Assembly (NCBI GenBank): GCA_963693365.1
Contig: CAVNZM010000003.1
Coordinates: 868,001 to 932,000, forward strand
Length of the DNA: 64,000 nucleotides
Direction of reading: 5' to 3'
Source of the DNA: Amoebidium appalachense
Taxonomy: Eukaryota; Ichthyosporea
Position 1 is the first letter of the stretch, and each line of letters starts with the position of its first letter. The notes under the pieces were generated by a model. It searched no databases. It worked only from the letters and a program-made list of their open reading frames with translations, and was not told where the DNA came from. This document shows, piece by piece, positions 59,622 to 64,000 of the stretch. Made by a program: the position numbers and the translations under genes.

Positions 59622-59940
59622 TCTGCTCATGCGAACCCAAGTAAATGGTCCTATGTTTGCCTGCCAGGTCTCTTTCACGCACCAGTCTATGACAAAACTT
59701 TGGATGCAACCCGGTGATTGGAGAGATAATGCTGGAAGAAAGTTTTCTGCACGCTCAATCGCACCATATACATCTTTAGGTAAACCCACCATTCACCGGG
59801 TTAACTCTTACAAGTTACTTCTCAGATTATTGTTTAAAAATTTTGTTTTTACCACAGCCTTCGAAGTCCTCTGTAGTTTCTCCCGGCAACATTGTAGAAT
59901 CCCGCCTTACCCCCCCCCCCCCCCCCCCCCTTCTCTGTAG
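59622..59940 (+). CDS. Two short exons of an unrecognised gene
   Basis: Exon 59622-59779 follows ATTGCAG and ends at GTAAAC. It reads LLMRTQVNGPMFACQVSFTH and QSMTKLWMQPGDWRDNAGRK, phase 2 in and phase 1 out. The next exon starts at 59858 after TTTTTACCACAG and joins in phase (AFEVLCSFSRQHCRI), then enters a Pro-coding C run and stops at 59938-59940. Function unknown. The last exon is damaged or extended by the C-run duplication at 59869-59967. Confidence 0.4.
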
Positions 59941-59963
59941 TTTCTCCCGGCAACATTGTAGAA

Positions 59964-59967
<4 letters not shown>
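59869..59967. repeat. Exon fragment duplicated across a C run
   Basis: A 35-bp unit starting CTCTGTAGTTTCTCCCGG lies at 59869-59903 and again at 59933-59967, with a C run between and another C run after. Confidence 0.85.
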
Positions 59968-60006
<39 letters not shown>

Positions 60007-60202
60007 TTCCCCTCCCCACGTGCCCCACCCAAATTCCCCCCCTCCCCGACTCTCCCCGACCCCCTCTTTGAAACAGAAATTCCGCTCCCGTCTGCCGCAT
60101 TTTTAGTCAGGCTCTACTCACCCCCACCCCCTTCCCCACGGCCCTGCCACAACCTCTCCGCAGGCTGTAGACCTAGGCAGCTGTACCCCTTTTTGTTTCT
60201 GA

Positions 60203-60246
<44 letters not shown>

Positions 60247-60290
60247 AAAAAAAAAAACCAAAAATAAAAAGAAAAAAGAAAAAAAGAAAA
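59968..60290. repeat. C runs and C-run/A-run compound
   Basis: C run 59966-60006 and the compound C run plus A run at about 60205-60257, with CT-rich DNA between. Confidence 0.95.
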
Positions 60291-60406
60291 AAACAACCCT
60301 TTCTCCCTCGAGCTCCTCCCCTTCCCACTTTTCTCGTCCCAGGGCCAGTTGCCTTGATCATTGAGATAGCCCAACTACAATGAGGGGCGCAGCACCCCGT
60401 GAATGG

Positions 60407-60545
60407 TGACGTCACAAGTGACGTCACATTCACACGGTCCCGCCCACCTCAGGATATGGGATATGTGGATATGAGATATGGCGATATCTGTGTACACATA
60501 TCGCGATATGGGATATGAGATGTGGGTGGATATATGTACAGGAGC
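60407..60545. promoter_or_regulatory. TGACGTCA pair, GATATG array and central hairpin
   Basis: Two perfect TGACGTCA palindromes (60407-60414, 60419-60426) are followed by GATATG at 60453, 60460, 60468, 60475, 60505 and 60512, mostly 7-8 bp apart, plus related GATATC and GATATATG. In the middle GCGATAT (60481) and ATATCGC (60498) form an inverted repeat around GTGTACAC. It is iteron-like in layout and stands about 0.7 kb before the polymerase gene. Confidence 0.5.
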
Positions 60546-60680
60546 ACGTGCACACACTGTGTGTGTGTGTGTGTGTGTAAAACACGTGCAGAGCACGTGG
60601 TATCAATTAAATGATTAAATAATTAAAGAGAGAGAGGGCGGAACACGTGTACGCGTACGTGCACGCGTACATGTGCTGCG
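60546..60680. promoter_or_regulatory. CACGTG-rich and CGTACG-type alternating sequence
   Basis: Several CACGTG words (near 60545, 60582, 60594, 60643), a short (TG)n, and an alternating purine-pyrimidine stretch around GTACGCGTACGTGCACGCGT. It may bind bHLH-type factors; function not shown. Confidence 0.35.
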
Positions 60681-60734
60681 CACTCATGTTCCTGACAAAG
60701 GAATGCGGGAAATCTGAAAGCCTTCGAATTCTAT

Positions 60735-60881
60735 CCAATCGGAATTCGGATCCTGATTCTGGGGCCGATTCTATCCAATGAAAAAGCGCATCCAATGGGA
60801 AATTAGCATCTGGAGAGCCACTTGCCGGCCAGCTATCCAATAGCAACGTGTGTTCCAAATTCCATCCCAATTCTATCCAAT
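60735..60881. promoter_or_regulatory. Cluster of six CCAAT boxes
   Basis: CCAAT at 60735, 60775, 60792, 60837, 60867 and 60877; four are in the longer word CTATCCAAT. All are in the same orientation and within 147 bp. Such clustering is typical of NF-Y-type promoters and lies upstream of the polymerase frame. Confidence 0.5.
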
Positions 60882-61132
60882 AGGCTCACGGATCGGTTTT
60901 GAACAGGAATTCATACACACAAACAGCCGCCAGCGGCGGCTGACACACTTGCGCACACAGTGTGTGTTTTTTGCGTCGGTTTTGTGTTGTGTGGATCTGA
61001 GCCTTGCTTTTGCAACTGTGAAACTCGAGACTTATTTTGCATACTGTTTATTGACACCTCTTGTTGCCGGCACAGCCAGGCATTTAGATTGATGCTTGAC
61101 TTGGTGATTTATGATTACAACTTGAGATCTAA

Positions 61133-61312
61133 GATTACCAGTCATCCTGTCAGGAAGCTTTCATAGAGGACCTGCTGCGGGCACTGGATGCCGACCCGCA
61201 ACAGGTCCTGCAAGCCCACCCGTTTCTGCAGGCCATGTTGGCCCCACCACCCCCACCCCCACCCCCTCCCCGGCCTCGCCCCCGCCCCCGCCCCCATCAA
61301 CCACCCCGATGA
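61133..61312 (+). other. Coding-like stretch in a second frame at the start of the GC-rich block
   Basis: A 60-codon frame reads FIEDLLRALDADPQQVLQAH then a Pro-rich run coded by C-rich DNA, ending at TGA 61310-61312. Its codon choice matches the polymerase frame, and the latter begins to look protein-like only after about 61312. The true N-terminus may use this frame, with a frame change or splice at the C-rich run, or it may be a short separate ORF. Confidence 0.4.
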
Positions 61313-61328
61313 CCCCCAGATCATTGCA

Positions 61329-64000
61329 ATGCCCGCCGAGGGCAACTGGCGCCTGCGTTCCCGTGTCGATGACATGCAGGCCCGGGGGCTGGGTGTACGC
61401 GGCCACACCCTCGAGTACCAACCCCTGCGCACCCTTGACGTGACCGAGTTCCCCCAGTTCTTTGCAGCCATGCTGTTCGATGCCATTGCCCGTGCAGATG
61501 TGCAGGCGGGGGACATGCTGATTGTGCGTATCATCAGCCTGCACGTGCAGGCCAACGGTGTGGACAACCAGGTGGGGGATGATGGCAACCCCAATGCCGA
61601 CGTCACCAACCGGCGTGTCTTTACGGCCGGCCCCATGGACGTGTTCAACGGAGATGTGAACGCCGTGGTGCTCAAGCTGATGGAGAACATACGTCAACGT
61701 ACCCAGAGTGCAGCCGAGACGTTTATGGACGGCAGATCCAGCGTGCATCTGACGGTGGTCCGGCCCAAGGACATGGTGAGGAGGGGGGCCTGCGGCACCC
61801 TGTCCACCAACACGGGGGTAAATGCACGCCGGCTGCAGGAGCTGGTGGAGGCCAAGGCCGTGGTGGATGTGACCGCCCTGGTGCAGGATGCATGCAGCAC
61901 CGACGACCCACAGGTGACCGGGGAGACCCGCCTGGACCACCTGCAGCTGCACAGCTTTGCCTACGGCCCCAACTGTGCCCAGCTGTGCCTGCTGTACAGC
62001 ATGGTGATGTGGGTGAAGAAGGCTGCCAACGGCAACGAGCAGGCCAACCTGCCCACCGAGCACACACGCAAGGCCCTGGGCAGAGGGGGCGACCTCAAGG
62101 ATCGCAAGGACCACCACGTGCTGTGCCACCTGCTGACCCCGGAGGAGGTGGTGGGGGTCGGCAACACGACCCTGGGGAGGTCGAGATCTTCGGGCTGTGG
62201 GGTGTGCAACCTGCTACTCCCACCCACAGACTACCGTAGCCACTTCAAGGACCGCTACCTGCGGAGATTGGTGAGGGCAACCCGCGTGCTGTGGGCCAAG
62301 TACGACCTGCCCGTGCCTGCAGAGGACGGCCTGACGGTGGATGAGCTGGGTGCAGCCGTGGATGCCCTCAACACAGCCATTGCCGAGCGGCCTGAGTCAG
62401 TCACCCGCCTGCGGTTGGTGGTGGTGGACATGGACAGCAAGGGCAGGGTGCTACGCCGGTACGGGGACCTGAGCACGGCCCTGCCCCCCGGCAAGCTGTG
62501 CACCATGTACATGGCCCACTCCCAGAAGCTGGGCCACTTCACGGCCATCACCTCGAGTGTCAGCACGACCATCGAGCGCCTGCGGCACGACAACCACACG
62601 GGGGAGGCACGTCGGAGCCTCAGCACCTGCTACTACTGCAACCAGACCGTGCAAGCCAAGAACATGGGGGTGCACCGTTGTGTGAACCGGTGTGAGAACT
62701 GTGGATCAAAGGGGGACCGCAACGACCAGGCCAACGCCTGTGTGTGGACCCCCGAGCGCCGTCTGCAGCTTGCACAGGCAGGGGAGGAGGTATGGCCTTA
62801 CCGTTGTGACAACTGCTGTGGTCTCTTCCCGTCGGCCAAGTGCATGGCCAACCACAGCACCAGGCTCAAGGGGGCAGCAGCCGGGGCCAGTGGCAAACGG
62901 CAATCCTTCTGCGACAACGTGTTCTGGTGCCGGCTGGACACGTGCACCCACGGCCTGCAGGGGTACAGGGTGATGGATGCTGGGGATGGTGCCCGCAGGG
63001 TGTGTGTGTCAGGCAACCCTGCCGGCCGGTTCATCTACAAGTTCAAGTACGCCAGCGTGCGCCGGCTACATGGGCTGCACACCGCCCAGGAGCAAGGGGG
63101 GTACGATGCAGGTGCAGATGCAGGAGCCAACGACGAGGGGGAGGGCTGGGGCTGGGGCACGGGCACGGAGGAGGACTCGGATGCCGAGGATGCCGACTCA
63201 GACCCCCCACCCGGCCTTGCCGACTCGTCGGACGACGAAGGTGACGATGATGACAACGGCGATGCCGTTGACCTCATGCAGATGTCTGAGGGGGAGGGGG
63301 ATGATGGGGGTGAGCACGGAGGCAAGAGGAAGGACGACACGTGGACACAGCACCTGTGCACCGACTACGACTGCAAGGGCTGTGGGGGGTACATGCCCGG
63401 CAACCACACGTGCCTCATACGCAGCAAGCGTGACCAGCGACGTGTGTACATGTGCACGCACACGGATGCAGACGGCACGGCGTGCGACAGGGTGGCGTGC
63501 TACTCCAACGAGCATGGGCAGGGGGAGGAGGGGGAGGAGGGGGAGGGGGAGGGGGATGGGTCACCTACACGGCAGAGGGCCAGGGTGGATGGTGCCGACG
63601 GCAGGGTGGGTGCACACGTGTGCAAACGGCACGTGCCCGACGACGATGGCAGCAGGGGGCCGTGGAAGCAGACCCGGCAGCCCATCAGGGACATCGTGCT
63701 GGACTTCGAGACCATGCCCGTGCCTGCCCCCGACCACACGGCCGAAAACCCCCACTTCATCCACATCGTGTACCACGCTGTGGCCATGTACGTCGAGCCA
63801 ATTGACGGCCAGCCCTCAACCCCCATCGTCTTCTGGCCGGAGGACTCGGCCGACGGCAAGAACGGGTGGGATGTGCTGATGGAGGACCACCACCAGGTGA
63901 TTGACAAGGTGGTGGCATGGCTGTTCGACACCCCTGCCCATGCCGGCGGCCGGGTGTACTGCCACAACGGCAGCGGCTTTGACTTCCACTTTGTGACCAA
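61329..64000 (+). CDS. Protein-primed family B DNA polymerase (Polinton/virus-like), N-terminal 890 codons
   Basis: The frame is open from 61167 to the window end. ATGs occur at 61188 and 61329; the latter fits where protein-like sequence starts. Counted from 61329: residues 1-430 are unassigned; Cys/His clusters follow (C434-C437-H449-C451-C455-C458, then C493-C496-C505-H509, then C528-C534-C539-H541); an acidic stretch spans about 596-660; a further cluster begins C677-C682-C685-H693-C695. Then comes the 3'-5' exonuclease: Exo I IVLDFET (D792, E794) and Exo II HNGSGFDFHF (H879, D885). Zinc clusters before a DNA_pol_B_2 exonuclease is the arrangement known from Polinton/Maverick-like elements and related viruses; the palm motifs lie beyond the window. 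It would copy linear element DNA from a protein primer. Strong GC-rich third positions separate it from the S41 and other host genes. It may be a mobile element, an endogenous virus or a linear plasmid gene. Confidence 0.8.
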   Translation, partial: MPAEGNWRLRSRVDDMQARGLGVRGHTLEYQPLRTLDVTEFPQFFAAMLFDAIARADVQAGDMLIVRIISLHVQANGVDNQVGDDGNPNADVTNRRVFTAGPMDVFNGDVNAVVLKLMENIRQRTQSAAETFMDGRSSVHLTVVRPKDMVRRGACGTLSTNTGVNARRLQELVEAKAVVDVTALVQDACSTDDPQVTGETRLDHLQLHSFAYGPNCAQLCLLYSMVMWVKKAANGNEQANLPTEHTRKALGRGGDLKDRKDHHVLCHLLTPEEVVGVGNTTLGRSRSSGCGVCNLLLPPTDYRSHFKDRYLRRLVRATRVLWAKYDLPVPAEDGLTVDELGAAVDALNTAIAERPESVTRLRLVVVDMDSKGRVLRRYGDLSTALPPGKLCTMYMAHSQKLGHFTAITSSVSTTIERLRHDNHTGEARRSLSTCYYCNQTVQAKNMGVHRCVNRCENCGSKGDRNDQANACVWTPERRLQLAQAGEEVWPYRCDNCCGLFPSAKCMANHSTRLKGAAAGASGKRQSFCDNVFWCRLDTCTHGLQGYRVMDAGDGARRVCVSGNPAGRFIYKFKYASVRRLHGLHTAQEQGGYDAGADAGANDEGEGWGWGTGTEEDSDAEDADSDPPPGLADSSDDEGDDDDNGDAVDLMQMSEGEGDDGGEHGGKRKDDTWTQHLCTDYDCKGCGGYMPGNHTCLIRSKRDQRRVYMCTHTDADGTACDRVACYSNEHGQGEEGEEGEGEGDGSPTRQRARVDGADGRVGAHVCKRHVPDDDGSRGPWKQTRQPIRDIVLDFETMPVPAPDHTAENPHFIHIVYHAVAMYVEPIDGQPSTPIVFWPEDSADGKNGWDVLMEDHHQVIDKVVAWLFDTPAHAGGRVYCHNGSGFDFHFVT

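Noticed and set aside
60380-61140. Terminal inverted repeat of a Polinton at the left edge of the polymerase block
   Set aside because: Only one side of the element is inside the window, so an inverted terminal repeat cannot be seen or claimed.
61161-62129. 322-codon minus-strand frame opposite the polymerase
   Set aside because: GC-rich third positions of the + strand gene keep the antisense frame open. It has no motifs, while the + frame continues for 890 codons into known motifs.

Overview
The window is eukaryotic nuclear DNA. Genes are split by spliceosomal GT/AG introns, spacers and introns are packed with simple repeats ((CA)n/(TG)n, (GA)n, long C or G runs), and four kinds of eukaryotic mobile element are present (LINE, LTR retrotransposon, tyrosine-recombinase element, protein-primed DNA polymerase element). 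The protein families suggest an early-diverging fungus (chytrid-like) or another unicellular opisthokont, but nothing here fixes the taxon.

Layout. (1) 0.36-6.05 kb, + strand: a multi-exon gene of unknown function; several exons join in phase and the last two encode a long Pro/Ser/Thr-rich disordered tail. (2) 6-10 kb: low-complexity spacer with G runs and (GGGA)n. (3) 10.26-20.97 kb and 25.58-35.26 kb, - strand: two tandem paralogues of a nine-exon secreted S41-type (tail-specific/CPAF-like) serine peptidase, about 900 residues each. Most exon lengths are identical while the introns are almost entirely different simple repeats. (4) 21-25.5 kb: spacer between the paralogues with a duplicated TATA-containing unit, a dispersed repeat, a LINE 3'-end fragment and about 1.5 kb of (TG)n/(TC)n. 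(5) 35.3-42.2 kb: mostly low-complexity DNA, with a CCAAT-rich block. (6) 42.2-42.9 kb, - strand: an intronless gene for a small secreted Cys-rich protein with a lectin-like C-terminal half and a recognisable promoter. (7) 44-57 kb: a transposon nest. A frameshifted 5'-truncated LINE (47.7-48.9 kb, resuming at 52.43 kb) is interrupted by a near-pristine 3.56-kb LTR retrotransposon (48,876-52,431). This is followed by a 4-kb tyrosine-recombinase element with Ngaro/PAT-style split direct repeats (53,005-57,050) whose reverse transcriptase is missing. (8) 57-60 kb: short + strand exons of unrecognised genes among repeats. (9) 60.4-64 kb: a compact block of regulatory-looking repeats (TGACGTCA palindromes, a GATATG array, six CCAAT boxes), then an abrupt change to GC-rich DNA holding one uninterrupted reading frame of at least 890 codons. 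It encodes Cys/His clusters followed by the exonuclease motifs of a protein-primed family B DNA polymerase, and it runs off the window.

The S41 genes, the secreted protein and the gene at 0.4-6 kb look like host genes; the rest is mainly mobile DNA. The most interesting items are the GC-rich polymerase gene and its upstream repeat block, the RT-less tyrosine-recombinase element, a minisatellite built from an exon/5' splice-site junction in one S41 paralogue, a conserved intronic block shared by both S41 genes, and (CA)n arrays that directly form 3' splice sites.
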